Shown: positions 31,360 through 43,025, counted from the first letter of the stretch. The stretch: 64,000 nucleotides of DNA from Elephas maximus indicus (GCF_024166365.1 NC_064819.1:74501-138500), one strand, 5' to 3'. Numbers and translations are program-made. Notes: a model not told the origin generated them from the sequence alone.

Positions 31360-31998
31360 TGTCTTAGCCACCTAGTGCTGCCATAACAAAAGATACCACA
31401 AGGGTGTAGCTTTAAAGAACAGAAATTGGTTTTCTCACAGGCCAGGCCAAGCCCGTTGCCATCAAGCTGATGCCCACACGTGGTGACCCTGCGTGTGTCG
31501 GAGGAGAACTGTGCCCCCTAGGGTGTTCAGTGGCTGTGGTTTTTGGGGCGTAGATCACCGGGCCTTTCTTTTGATGCATCTCTGGGTGGATTTGAGCTGA
31601 CAGCCTTTTGATTAGTAGCCGATCGCCTAACCATTTGCGCCACCCAGGGATTCTTTTTCACAGCCCACGGGGCTAGAAGTCCAAATTCGGAGTGTGGCTC
31701 TAGGGTGAGGTTTTCCGTTGCCTGTTTCAGCTTCTAGTAGCAGCCCTTCGAGTTCCAGGCTTGTAGATGCATCAGCCGTGTGTGTCTGTCTCTAAGTGGC
31801 ATCTTCCCTGTGTGTATCTCTGTCTATTCTACTCTCTTTATAGCTCAGAAATGATTAGGTTTAGAACCCACCCGGCTCTGGTATGACCTCATCAATATAT
31901 AAAAAGAAAACTGCTATTTCCAAACAGGGTCATACTGAACAGCTGTAGGGGTTAGGAATTGGACGCATATTTTGTGGGACACAGTTCAGTCCATAACA
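31360..31998 (-). mobile_element. 5' LTR of provirus 2, with SINE insertion
   Basis: Starts TGTCTTAGCCACCTAGTGC and ends TTCAGTCCATAACA. Interrupted at 31446-31651. The second part resumes at AGCCCACGGGGCTAGAAGTC. Confidence 0.8.
31446..31651 (-). mobile_element. AfroSINE inside an LTR
   Basis: CCGTTGCCATCAAGCTGATG, GGAGGAGAACTGTGCCCCCT, CACCGGGCCTTTCTTTTGAT, AGTAGCCGATCGCCTAACCA, ending GCGCCACCCAGGGATTC. Confidence 0.9.
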
Positions 31999-32167
31999 GC
32001 CTGCCTTCCAGTACCTCCACGTCATTGGCCAATAACAATTCATCCTGAAAGAAATGGCTCAACTTCTACCTCTGTGCACTTCTGGGCCCGTTACCTGTCC
32101 CTCACTGGGTTCCACAGGTCAGGGCCGCAGTTTGTCATTTCTGTACTTAGCGCCATTCACAGTACCT

Positions 32168-32212
32168 GAGTTGGAATCAACTCAACAGCAGTGGGTTTGG
32201 TTTTGGTTTGGT
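32168..32212 (+). mobile_element. AfroSINE 3' tail fragment, T-rich type
   Basis: GAGTTGGAATCAACTCAACAG, then CAGTGGGTTTGGTTTTGG: the 3' end of the T-tailed AfroSINE subfamily with no head. Confidence 0.7.
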
Positions 32213-32431
32213 TCAGAATAAGCACTTTATGGAAAAAAGGGAGGGAAGAGAAAGACGTGGCATCTTGAAACATCTACAAGGAATCTGAACAGAAAGAGTG
32301 AGATATTTCTACTTAAGGAGATACCAGGACACACTGAGGAAAATAACAAGGCCTGGGATAAGACGAAATCTTATAACTGAAATGCAAAGTCTTGTCAAGG
32401 CACCGGAATACTAACAATAATAATAGGAATA

Positions 32432-33246
32432 CAGTCAATTCTCATTATTCACGGAGGTTGTGTTGCCATGAGCGCTGAATTAGTGAACTGTGAACCGTTG
32501 GTCCTCATGGAAGTACAGAGTTAGGTTCCTTCTAACCTCTGGTCACAACAATTTTGTCACCTGATTAATATGTAACTTTATTTTATAGAGAAAACCCTGC
32601 TGGCGTAGTGGTTAAGTGCTATGGCTGCTAACCAAGAGGTCGGCAGTTTGAATCCACCAGGCGCTCCTTGGAACTCTATGGGGCAGGTCCACTCTGTCCT
32701 GTAGGGTCGCTATGAGTTGGAATGGACTCCATGTCAGTGGGTTTGATTTGTTTTTTTGGTTTTTGTTTTGTAGTGTTTCTATTAGAAGACACCTTATTAA
32801 CGTCTATATCGTGGATTCTTTAACGTTGAATGCACCGTGAACAGCGCTGTCACTCTGTATAAAGGAAGCTTACCTGACGCTCAAACGTACACGTTTTCTC
32901 CGTAAAGTACGGTGTGGCCTTCGTGCGCTTAGAAATGCTAGACAGCACTTCAGCACTGTGTTGGGGGCCATTTTAAACAGTGAAATCATCAAAAAAACAT
33001 GGAACGGCAAAAAATGTGGCACCGACCCGGCTATATGAAGGACACTTGTTTACAGTGTGAGAGCTGAAACAAGAAGGCAGAGTGCGGCTTTGTTTGACCT
33101 CTGTTGGAAACGCGTGCATCGGGTGATTCAAAATTTCCACCACTCTGCACACGTGCACGTTCACAAATAAATTTGTGGCGGTTACAAATAAATTTTGGCA
33201 AGTAGGCAAATTTTCAAACATGGAATCCACAAATAATGAGAAGGTA
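32432..33246. mobile_element. Tigger-like DNA transposon with a SINE insertion
   Basis: Left end TA|CAGTCAATTCTCATTATTCA. The right end reads ACAAATAATGAGAAGGTA, whose complement (CTTCTCATTATTTGTGG) matches the left terminal repeat except for a short loss at the tip. Interior blocks such as GCGCTGAATTAGTGAACTGT and GTTAGGTTCCTTCTAACCTC match a mammalian Tigger family as I remember it. It is interrupted at 32590-32756. Confidence 0.7.
32590..32756 (+). mobile_element. AfroSINE, short T-tailed subfamily
   Basis: AAACCCTGCTGGCGTAGTGG, CTATGGCTGCTAACCAAGAG, GTTTGAATCCACCAGGCGCT, CTGTAGGGTCGCTATGAGTT and tail CAGTGGGTTTGATTTGT. It lacks the 'agacctggcaatctgctcc' middle block found in the longer AfroSINEs. 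Confidence 0.93.
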
Positions 33247-34059
33247 TTTTTTTCCCCAAAGTGCCCACAATAAATGCTCTTAAAAATGCCCCACGAAGCA
33301 ATGAAGCAGCAGTTTTTGTAGTGAAGGGAAATGTCCTGATAACATTAAGTAAGAAATGAACTACAGGCCAGGGCATTGGATTGATTTAGTGTGGAGTTTC
33401 TCCAGCAATTTGTCAGATCTCAGATGAGCCAAAAAATAAATAAAGTGCACCCTCAGGCCTGGGAATGATTTGCTTTTTGCAAATATCATGAACTAAGTCT
33501 AAAGCATGGTTGCTGCTTAAATACTGTAAGTTAGAAAGTAGCATGTATTATTTCTATGCAGTGATTGAGAATCCATGTTAAACAATGTCATAAATTCCCT
33601 AAATGAGCTGTTAATAAATTGGAGCCATCCATTCTTAAGCTAGAAGAGACCTTAGGGCTCATTTCACTCACCTTCCTAAATTAACAAATAGGGAAACTGA
33701 GGTCCAGCATGAATTTGTAAGCCCAAATTCATGTAAGTAATCAGAGTAGACCAGCACTGGAATTCAAAGCTCGAAGCTGTGGAATTGCAAAGAAAATATT
33801 TTCTTCAACTGAGAGAAGGTTAGAGTGCCCTCGTGTGTCCCTACATAGAAATTCTCTAGGTCTTTACGAAAGTGTAAATCACTTTGATGCCACCATCATT
33901 TTTTCTGCATTGGGTTGAAGGCCAGGCATCTAGCTCTAGAGACAAACCTGTGATCACCATGTTAGCTAAAACAAAGGCGCCATGCACTTGACTTACTTAA
34001 TCAGCAAGGAAATTCGTGTTCAATAAGGAGATGGAAGCGGTAATAGCATCCCTAGAATA
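33247..34059. other. Intron sequence, possible old MIR/L2 at 33610-33790
   Basis: CAAATAGGGAAACTGAGGTC resembles an antisense MIR or L2 block. The rest is unassigned. Confidence 0.35.
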
Positions 34060-34300
34060 GCTTGGTGTGGACCTGGTTCCGACAGACCTGGGTTATGTCC
34101 AAGCCCGGCCACTCGCAATCTTTGTAACCTTGAACCAGTTGCAAAACCAGTCTGACCCTCAGTTTCCTCATCTGTCAAAGGCAGGTAGTCACTGCCCGGC
34201 AGGATTGTGGTGAAGATCAAACGAGATCATCTAAACCAAGTGCCTAGACTGGCATTTGGTGTGTAATCAGCACTCAATGAATTCAAGTTGTTATTAGTTG
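34060..34300 (+). mobile_element. MIR SINE
   Basis: CCGACAGACCTGGGTTATGT, TTTGTAACCTTGAACCAGTT, CCTCAGTTTCCTCATCTGTC, TGTAATCAGCACTCAATGAA: full MIR in sense. Confidence 0.9.
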
Positions 34301-34526
34301 TTTTTAGACAACAGCCCCCACCAGGGATCAACAATTAGTTAATGATGAAGAAACTGAGGTACAAATATTGGGGAGGTAAACAAAATGCCTTTGGGATGCT
34401 TTTGGATGAGAAGGCGTCCGTGAGCTCTTGGGGGCCGTAGGTGGGAGGGTAGACCATTTTCAAAGAAATACATACTAAACATGTGATGCCTTCCAAAAAA
34501 ACTTCTCTTTCAGGTGGGGAAATTTA

Positions 34527-36235
34527 TTTATTTGCTTACTTTTAATTTTAAGCGCTTTTTTTTTTTTAACTGTAGGTGAAGGTTTACAGAACAACCAACT
34601 TCTCATTAAACAGTTAATATATTATTTTATGACATTGATTGCCAACCTCACAACATGTCAGCAGCACTCTCCCCTTCTCTTCTCCATTGCCAGCTTTCCT
34701 GTCCCCTCCTGCCTCCTCGCCCTTGGGCTAGTGTGCCCATTTAGTCTTGTTTTGTTTTATGGACCTGTCCAGTCCTCGGCTGAAGCGCGATCCTCAGGAG
34801 TGATTTCACTACTGAGCTAAAAGGGTGTCCAGGGGCCATACTCTCTGGGTTTCTCTAGTCTAGTCAGACCAGTAAATCTGACTGTTTATTTATTTATTTA
34901 TTTATTTTTGAGTTAGAATTTTTCTTCAGCTCTGTCTGGAACCCTCTATTGGGATCCCTGTCAGAGCAGTTGGTGATGGTAGCCAGGTACCATCTAGTTG
35001 TGCTGGACTCAGTCTGGTGAAGGCTGTGGTACTTGTGGTCCATTAGTCCTTTGGACTAATCTTTCCCTTGTGTCTTTGGTTTTCTTCATTTTCCCTTACT
35101 CCAGACGAGGTGAGACCAGTGGAGTATCTTAGATGGCCGCTTTTAAGCTTATAAGATCCCAGTCTCTACTCACCAAAGTGAGTAGAACGTTCTCTTTATA
35201 AACTATATTATGCCAGTTGAGCTAGATGTTCCCCAGGACTATGGTCCCCATAACCCTCAGCCCAGTAATTTGGTCCCTCAGGGAGTTTGGATATATCTGT
35301 GGAGCTTCCATGACCTTGCTATGGTCAAGTTGTCCTGACCAAGACAGTTGTGTACTGTCTTGCCCTTCACCAAAGTTACCACTTGTGTATTGTCTAGTCA
35401 GTTTTTTTCCCCACTCCTTCCTCTCCCTGGTAACCGTTAAAGATTGCTTATTTTTGTGTGTAAATCTTTTCATGAGTTTTTATAGTAGTGGTCTCATACA
35501 ATATTTGTTCTTTTGTGATTGACTAATTTCACTAAGCATAGTGCCCTGCACATTCATCATTGTTCTTTATTGTTGTGCAGTATTCCATTTTGTGTACATG
35601 CCACAGTTTATCCGTTCTTCTGTTGGTGGGTACCTAGGTTGTTTCCATCGTTTTGGTATTGTGAACAATGCTGCGGTGAACGTGGGTGTGCATATGTCTA
35701 TTCGTGTGACGGCTCTTATTTCTCTAGGATATATTCCTAAGAGTGGGATTGCTGGATCATATGGTATTTCTATTTCTAGCTTTTTAAGGAAGCGCCATAT
35801 CATTTTCCAAAATGGTTATAACATTTTGCATTCCCACCAGCAGTGCATAAGAGTTTTGATCTCCCCACAGCCTCTCCAATGTTTGTTATTTTCTGTTTTT
35901 TTGATGCATGCCAGTAATGTTGGGGTGAGATGGTATCTCATTGTGGTTTTGATTTGCATTTCTCTAATGGCTAGTGATTGTGAGCATTTCCTCATGTGTC
36001 TGTTAGTCACTTTAATGCCTTCTTTGATGAAATGTCTGTTCGTATCCTTTACCCATTTTTTAGTTGGGTTATTTGTCTCTTTGTGTAGAAGGGTTGGATT
36101 TACCTGTAGATTTTAGAGATTAGACCTTTGTCAGATTTGTCATAGCCAAAATTTCTTCCCCAGTCTGTAAGTTCTCTTTTTACTCTTTTGGTGAAGTCTT
36201 TTGATGAACATAAGTGTTTAATTTTTAGATCTTAG
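34527..36235 (-). mobile_element. 5'-truncated L1, about 1.7 kb
   Basis: Antisense 3' UTR (GTAGGTGAAGGTTTACAGAA) after a T-run, then the ORF2 C-terminal region (35567-35803: PYDPAIPLLGIYPREIRAVT and ICTPTFTAALFTIPKRWKQP). It ends at about 36225, within the ORF2 region. Possible TSD GGGGAAATTTA (34516-34526) versus TGGGAAATTTA (36237-36247). It is closely related to the L1 at 19995. Confidence 0.85.
34885..34910. repeat. (TTTA)n simple repeat
   Basis: About six TTTA units inside the L1 3' UTR, absent from the homologous position of the other L1 copies. Confidence 0.85.
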
Positions 36236-36363
36236 ATGGGAAATTTAAATGATATTCAGCCCAGTGGCTTTCATACAGATGGACTGTCTTCAGAGGTAAC
36301 ACCTGGTCTCTGGCATTACGTGCCCAGGAGCCACAAAAGGTGTTCCTGCTGTGAAAGAAAATA

Positions 36364-36552
36364 CAGTGAGACCTGTGAGAGCTGAAACTGAGCGCAACTG
36401 CCTTGTTTTTCCAAGGCTCTCAAGTTTTCCACCTTTGACAGAGTGCAGTCTTGCCACTTTTCTGTTGCTTGTTTTAGTGGAAAACTATTTGAGTTTTCCT
36501 TCTCTAACAGGTTTCTGCCTTACACTGGTTCCAGCTTGCCAAGGTTTTACTG
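36364..36552. mobile_element. 189-bp MITE with terminal inverted repeats and TA target site
   Basis: The left end CAGTGAGACCTGTGAGAGCT and the complement of the right end, CAGTAAAACCTTGGCAAGCT, form inverted repeats (17 of 24 positions identical). Both ends are flanked by TA (36362-36363 and 36553-36554). There is no coding capacity. The form fits a Tigger/mariner-derived MITE; I cannot name the family. Confidence 0.65.
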
Positions 36553-37143
36553 TATTTGACAACTAGATTTATTTATGACATTGATCCAGTTCTTTTAGAA
36601 GCCTTTATTTAGTGAAAGGCTAACTATATTCAAGTCAATAAAGAACAGAGGTGAAAACAATAGCCGGATGAATGAATCCTTAGATTTTAATGTCTTTAAC
36701 TCTACTTTATGAAACAAGCTATTGCAGCTAACGTGTCCAACAGAATTGCAGTAAATCAGGTCCTTTTGCCCCAGTGAACTTTCAAAGGTTCTCTCCTGTC
36801 CCCAGTAATTCTCACAACCATCCTTTTTGTATATGCAGGAGCGAAATATGGGCTTATCATTATGTCTGATACAAGGAGGCCTGAACTTTAGATGTCAGTG
36901 GAAGTGTGGAGTCTGGCGACTCTGTCTGTATCTTCCACTAGTTTGTTGGAGAACTGAGGGAAATAGCCCGCTAACATGAATGGTGAAGGGACACGTGAAA
37001 GGAACATACCACTTGTGCCTCCTCCTTGTTACATAACCAGGGGAAAGTGAAAGGAGGATTGGGCTGGCCACTGCTGTCTAAATTCCTATTCTGAATAAAA
37101 CAATCATGAACAGGTTTATGTAGATTATGTAGATCTGCCAGTA
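36553..37143. other. Unassigned intron sequence
   Basis: No recognised repeat. Confidence 0.3.
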
Positions 37144-37342
37144 AACCAATAGCCATCAAGTCGATTCCAACTCGTTGCGATCCCATGTGTGTCAGAGTAG
37201 AAATGTGCACCATAGGGTTTTCAGTGGCTGATTTTCATACGGAGATCACCAGGCCTTTCTTCTGCGATGCCTCCAGGTGGACTCGAACCCCCAACCTTTT
37301 GATTAGGAGCCAAGGGCATCGTGTGCACCACCCAGGGACTCC
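37144..37342 (-). mobile_element. AfroSINE
   Basis: CATCAAGTCGATTCCAACTC, GAGTAGAAATGTGCACCATA, AGATCACCAGGCCTTTCTTC, ending at the head GTGCACCACCCAGGGACTCC. Confidence 0.93.
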
Positions 37343-38633
37343 TTGTAGATCTGAAAGAGCAGATATAGGCTGCTAAGGGTTTGTAAGCCTTTCCCTGGGG
37401 CCCAAGGTCTTGCTCACCTCCTCTGGTAATCTGTTGTGCAGTGCATGGGGCAGGCATTTATTATTTATGGAAATTCATCATCGGATCCCTCCATGGTTGG
37501 GGAGAAGCAGAGTACGAGCCTCAGCAGTGACAACCTGCTGCGTTCTCCACCATCTAGGGCTGTGCTGGGCAGTGTGAAGCCTCAGCTGGACTTTGTGGTC
37601 ATAAATCTTTATCAGCTAATGAAAAGATATCCCCTGCCTCATACCTGAAGGTCTCCTGTTTGTGTGATTAAGTGAACAATGTCTCCTGGCTGCTGCAGAA
37701 ACCACAATAGTACTCGTGAAACACTGTATTTCTAGCACTCAAACAGAGTTGATTTTGTTCCTTTACACATCATTTTTCTCCTTAGACTGCCCCCCAGATC
37801 CATCTGTCTTGTTTATCAATGCTTATATTGCTAGCCCTCCTGCTGGAGTTTTAATTCTAGCAGATCAAGAAAACTTTTCGCTAAGGGATCTTTTTAAGTC
37901 CATCTCAGTCAGGGAGAAGCCTTCTCTTTCGCCTTTCCACCTTCACCCCCCTTTATGTGGGCGGGCTGCTATCTCCCTCCCAGCCACCGGCCCCCCAGCC
38001 AGCTCTGTCCTGCCCTAGGGACCTCGGTCCAGGTTTTGGGTGAGGTGATGCAAGGAGGGAAGGTCCAGCAGAGCAGGCTTCCAGAGGTGGGCCAGGTGCT
38101 TGTCACGGTCCTAAAATAGGGTTGGACGAAACAGGGTATTTGCTTCAGATGGGCCAGTAGTATGGCACCCCTTCAAGCTGTCACTTTAAAGACATTACTC
38201 ATTGTTTAGTTAGAAATGAAATTGTACTATATTTTTTAAAAATCTTCCTAGGTTTCTCTCTTCTCCAGCGCCTATGGTTCCCTCTTTCTTCCGCTCTAGT
38301 TTGCTCCCTTCTCAGTTTTCTCTCTGAGCTTCTCAGTCTCTCTCCCCTTCTGAGACAGAGCTGTTTAGGTCTTTGCAAGCTTCTGTCTCCAAGCTTGCAC
38401 ACTCCCACTACTGCTTTATGCTGCTTCAAGCATGTTGAAACTGGTTAATGCCAAAGAGAATATTTCAGTTGTGCTTGGCAAACAGAAGATACCACAGTTA
38501 CCAGGATCCATCCTGCTTAGAGGGTAGTGGGGATTAAAAGTGATTTTTTTTTTTCTTATCACATGTTAATATGCAAGGTAAAGGCTTTCCTACCTGCACT
38601 GAAGGGAGCTTTTTAGAATTTACTGAAGTTTTT
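37343..38633. other. Unassigned intron sequence
   Basis: A C/T-rich section at 37920-38030 and a T-run at 38546-38556. Nothing recognised. Confidence 0.3.
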
Positions 38634-38826
38634 TCTGTGGTGCAAAGGTTAAGTACTTGACTGCTATCTGAAAGGTTGGCTGCTCAAACCCATCCAATGG
38701 CTTCTTGGCAGAAAGACCTTGAGATCTATTCCTGTGAAGACCACAGTCTAGAAAACCCTGTGGGGCAGTTCTGCTCTGTCACATGGGTTCACTGAGCAGG
38801 AATCACCTTGAGGATACCTAACAGAG
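38634..38826 (+). mobile_element. AfroSINE, diverged
   Basis: TCTGTGGTGCAAAGGTTAAG, AAACCCATCCAATGG, CCCTGTGGGGCAGTTCTGCT, tail AACAGAGCAAAAACAAGG. Confidence 0.85.
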
Positions 38827-39143
38827 CAAAAACAAGGAGTTACTGGTAAAAACCTGCATCAGCCGGCACCAGATTTGGGATGTACCCTAGCAACGGTTCA
38901 CCACCCCTTGTAGACAGTGCGGCCCCTCCTCATCACTATGCCCATGCTTATGGCCGAGCTGGGTGTCATGGGTCAGGAAGATGCTGGAGAGGGAAGTGAC
39001 CCAGCGATGGCCTTCACAGGAAGCCAGAGTCCAGCAGCCAAGATCAAGAGTCCAGTTGGCCAGTGCTTTCTGAAGGGCCAGAGAGTTGTCCTTGCATATT
39101 CCTTGTCATGGCCCGAAGGTGGATACTCGTGCTGAGGGAGTGA

Positions 39144-39535
39144 TGTTGTTAGTTGCTGTCAAATTGGCTCTGACTCAGGGGGACCCCATGTACAACAGAA
39201 CAAAATGTTGGCCAGTTCCATACCATCTCCACAATCGTTGGTGTGCTGGGTTCATTGTTGCGGCTGTTGTGTATATCAAGTGCCTTCCAACCTAGGGGGC
39301 TCATCTTCCAGCACTATATTGGACAACATTCTGTTGTGATCCGCAGGGTTTCCTTGGCTAATTTTCAGAAGTAGATTACCAGGCCTTTCTCCCTAGTCTG
39401 TCTTAGTCTGGAAGCTCTGCTGAAATCTGTCTACTATGGGTGACCCTGCTGTTTTCCGAAATACTGGTGGCCTAGCTTCCAGCGTCACAGCAGCATGCAG
39501 GCCACCACAGTGTGACACACTGACAGATGGTGAGG
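39144..39535 (-). mobile_element. RTE-derived element with internal deletion, copy 1
   Basis: Read on the minus strand, the first about 270 bp match an RTE-clade 5' region (CACACTGTGGTGGCCTGCAT, GACAGATTTCAGCAGAGCTT, CTAGGGAGAAAGGCCTGG, GTGCTGGAAGATGAGCCCCC). Then it jumps to an RTE 3' end (CAACGATTGTGGAGATGG, TTTTGTTCTGTTGTACATGG, GAGTCAGAGCC, AACAACA tail). The whole open reading frame between is missing. Confidence 0.7.
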
Positions 39536-39540
39536 CAGTA

Positions 39541-40926
39541 CCTAGATGGCTTTTCTTCAGGAAGTTTGGCCTTGCTGATAAGCTCAATGTGTTTATTGAG
39601 ACATGTGTTTTTAATCATTAGTAAAATTAAGTAATGGTCTCTACAACCTTTGAAGAATAGCCAGAGTTTTTAATCAAATGATCTTGAGCGGGGATGGCTT
39701 GACTTAGTTTTAGTAAGCTCGAAATTTTTCTGAATTGCTTAAAAATCGCCAGCTCCATTAAGCTGCAGGACCTTTAGTGAGATTATGTGCTTGAGGGCCC
39801 AAATCTCAATTTTTTGCCCATTGTTTTCTGGAAAATATTGCTGAGAGATTTCTTAATAGAAATTCTATAAAGATAAGTCTTTTGGGCTCTGTGTAAATCA
39901 AAGCATAAAATCTTATTTTCTCAGCAAAATATAATCTTTTAAAATGGTTTAACAAGTCACCAGCAGTAATCTCTGAAACTCAAAGATGAGTTGAGAGTTT
40001 CAGGAGCTAATGCTCTTGAGCTGGGCCTCTCAAGTTCTCCCAAGTCCGTTCTTGGTTTTTTTCCGCCTTAAGAGATGAGAGCACGTTGTTCTCTTCCTTT
40101 GGCTTCAACACTTATGTCTTTTTCTCTCTAAACCATGCTAGGGCTTCTCTCTTCTGCTATTTGCACAGGCTGTCTCCCGACCTAGTTAAGGCTTTACTCC
40201 TGCCCAGACACCTTCTGGTGGCTGGCATCACGTGAATGACCTGGCTCTGTTAAGATAAAGCCTGAGCAAGGTTTTTGGTCTTCTGCGTTTGGGCACATTT
40301 AATGGTTTTTTTTTGTTTGTTTTTTAATGGGGAGGAGCCTTTGCAGCTAAGACTCATTAATTTGCTGATAGCATATTTTTGGTGTATGTATTTTATTTTA
40401 ATTTGGAAAAGTAAATTTCACATTTAATGCTGTTTTATGTAACACCAGCTGTGGTGGTTAACTGGGAAGACACTGAACCTGTTTTTTGCAAACTGCCTGC
40501 ATTGCCCTGGTCTCACTTGACAGGATATAGGGTAATAGGCAAAGAATATGCAATTTATAAATCTTATGCCCTAAAATTCAAACTGAAATATTTCATAAAA
40601 ACCCAGTGCCATCGAATATTTCATACTGAAATAAAATAGAGAAGCCCTAATTGGACATTCTGACTCTTCCTAATAGAAAATACAGGTATGTTCAGTGTAC
40701 ATTTACAGGCTAGGCTTGCAGTGGACCTGGCCATCTTCGTTTTGGTAGGAATAACATGATGAAGTCCTGGCAAAACTTGCATTTTATATGGAGTGTAAAT
40801 GACCCTTTTGAAAATGAGCTCAAATAAAATTTACCTTTAAAATAACATTGCAGAATGATTACTACATCTATTAGAAGCTCTCTGTTGAGGTTAGCAAGCA
40901 TATTTTTACTAAGGAGTGAAGTGGCT
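39541..40926. other. Unassigned intron sequence
   Basis: AT-rich with a T-run at 40308-40330. No recognised repeat or exon. Confidence 0.3.
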
Positions 40927-41145
40927 AGAGTCACTGGGTGGTGTAAACAGTCAATCCATTTGGCTGCTAACTGAAAAGGTTAGAGGTTTGAATACACGCA
41001 GAGGCACCTCAGAAGAAGGCCTGGCAATCTACTCTGAAAAATCAGTTATTGAAAACCCTCTAGAGCAGTTAGTATGCTTGAAATTTTCTGCTCTGGCACA
41101 CATGGGGTCGCCATGAATTGGAGTCAATTCGATGGCAACTGGTTA
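40927..41145 (+). mobile_element. AfroSINE, variant
   Basis: TCACTGGGTGGTGTAAACAG head, TTTGGCTGCTAACTGAAAAG, AAGGCCTGGCAATCTACTCT, GGGGTCGCCATGAATTGGAG, tail GATGGCAACTGG. The middle block resembles the RTE-derived body more than the common AfroSINE. Confidence 0.82.
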
Positions 41146-42012
41146 GTAAAATTGTGGATTTTTTCAGGTCTTTTAGACGTATGTTCCGAATAAATGAAGC
41201 TCTGACACCCCTATAAGAGATGTTTCTGGACTTCAGCTGCAGATGGGTCAGCTTTAGTTGCAATATGTACACACTGATGCCCAGAAATACCTTGGTAACG
41301 TCTATAGGTATCCCTTACTGTGTGAACCCTCGCTATCTAAACATTTGTAATAACTGCTTATAAGATCTGTTCTACTCAGCATTCTCTACCTGAATCAAAA
41401 TCCCATTATGTAATGTGAATTCCATTCAAGTTGCAGATACACGCGGGTGAGAAGGTGGATCCGCAGCTTGGCTGTTTTCCCACAAGTCATGCATTAGTGT
41501 CCTCTGCTTACCATGTTATTGAGTGAACATGTCTCCTAAAAAGGCAGAAAAGCCTGTGGGTAAAATAAGTGAACCCAAGAGCCCTCAAACACCCGCTTGC
41601 GTGAAGAAAACTAGAATGTAATAAAGCGTATTGAGAGAGGCAGACCCATGTGAGCTTGACCTTACTCATGTTCCTATGAACTATGCACGCAGTATTTTCA
41701 TTGCCTGAGAAGATACAGAACGCTTCTGAAAGTGTTACTGATTCTGGTGTTTGATGTTCAGAGTACTTTGTGTTATTACTTTGCAGAGAATCTTTGTAGG
41801 TGGTTACATAGGTGTTTTGAGTGTTTTCGTGAAAACCAAGAAGAGTTTTTGCATGGGCTGGAAGGGCGTTACTGTTTTGTTTTGTTTCCCCCCATTTCAA
41901 ATAATGGGTTATAGGTTTTCACTCTCCAAAAAGCTGCTAAGATGTTTTTGGGAATTGGTTGGATTTGTTTTTCTATAGAAATCACTTACCGGTGTCTAAT
42001 TTTATGATGTTA
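41146..42012. other. Unassigned intron sequence
   Basis: A frame of 130 codons on the minus strand (41508-41900) has no recognisable domain and no splice context, so it is not called as a gene. Confidence 0.3.
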
Positions 42013-42412
42013 AAAAAAATTGCTGCCTGACTGAGACTAGAAGGACCCTGGAGGTCATGGTCCCCCGACCTTCTGTTATCCCAAGACAGGAACCATTCCC
42101 AAAGCCAACCGTTCAGACAGGGATTGGACAGGACTATAAGATAGAAAATGATACTGGTGAGGAGTGAGCTTCTTGGCTCAAGTAGACACATGAGACTATG
42201 TGGGCAGCTCCTGTCTGGAGGCGAGATGAGAAGGCAGGGGGGAAGAGGAGCTGGCTGAATGGACACGAAAATAGAGGGTGGAAAGGAGGAGTGTGCTGTC
42301 TCATTAGGGAGAGAGCAACTAGGAGTATATAGCAAGGTGCATATAAATTTTTGTATGAGAGACTGACTTGATTTGTAAACTTTTACTTAAAACACAATAA
42401 AATAAAATTTTC
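42013..42412 (+). mobile_element. L1 3' UTR fragment
   Basis: CTGACTGAGACTAGAAGGAC, GTCCCCCGACCTTCTGTTAT, AGTGAGCTTCTTGGCTCAAG, GATGAGAAGGCAGGGGG, tail CACAATAAAATAAAA. Same 3' UTR as 53900-54270. Confidence 0.87.
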
Positions 42413-42774
42413 AAGAACGTCCTTAGACCTTCCTATCCTATAGGTTCAAATAGTGTTGTCGCTGTAGTTACTTATTCCCCACCTTACTGACAGAGGAGCA
42501 GATCAGAGAGGATTGATCGTTTTAAGGGAAGTGCCATTTAAACTCTATGATACTGTGATCAGAGCTTACTCCTTTCGATGCCAATTCTAGGCATAACTGA
42601 GAAGCAGTCAAACAGCAGGCTTCATGTCTCCCAGCTCTATAAGGTAACTGCCACAGCAGCTCCTACACATAAACAATTTATGATGTTTCACAGTATTATT
42701 TAAAAACCAGAATTATCTGTTGCTCAGGTAGTGTCCTCCAAGTAGAAGATGACACAAATTGCTTAATAGTGAAA

Positions 42775-43025
42775 TAATAATAATAATAGCTAATAGTTTT
42801 TTAGCTCATTCTGGAAGCCAGGGACTCCTTTAAGCACTTACTTGAATTAACTCATTTCATCTTTGCAGCAGACCAGTGAAGTTGGTATTGTTGTTATCCC
42901 CGCTTTACAGATGAGGAAACTGAGGCACAGCGTTTCAGTCACACAGCTAGTGAGCAATAGAGCCAGCATTATGAATGCAGACAGCCTGCTTTCAGATCCC
43001 ATGCTCTTAATCCCACTGTAGGAGC
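42775..43025 (-). mobile_element. MIR SINE
   Basis: Antisense MIR: TTAACTCATTTCATCTTTGC, GCTTTACAGATGAGGAAACT, GAGGCACAGCG, TCACACAGCTAGTGAGCAAT, AATCCCACTGTAGGA. Confidence 0.92.

Larger units (their letters stand above)
29297..31998 (-). mobile_element. MaLR/ERVL-like provirus 2 (non-autonomous)
   Basis: On the minus strand the order is 5' LTR (31360-31998), primer-binding site, internal region (29733-31345), a purine-rich tract complementary to 29712-29732, and 3' LTR (29297-29711). The internal region has no long frame and no recognisable gag or pol domain. The two LTRs are much more diverged from each other than in the provirus at 58389. An AfroSINE (31446-31651) sits inside the 5' LTR. 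No clean TSD is visible (CCCCT versus GCCTG). Confidence 0.72.

Noticed and set aside
41508..41900. 130-codon minus-strand ORF
   Set aside because: No domain, no flanking splice or promoter signal, and length within chance expectation for 64 kb.
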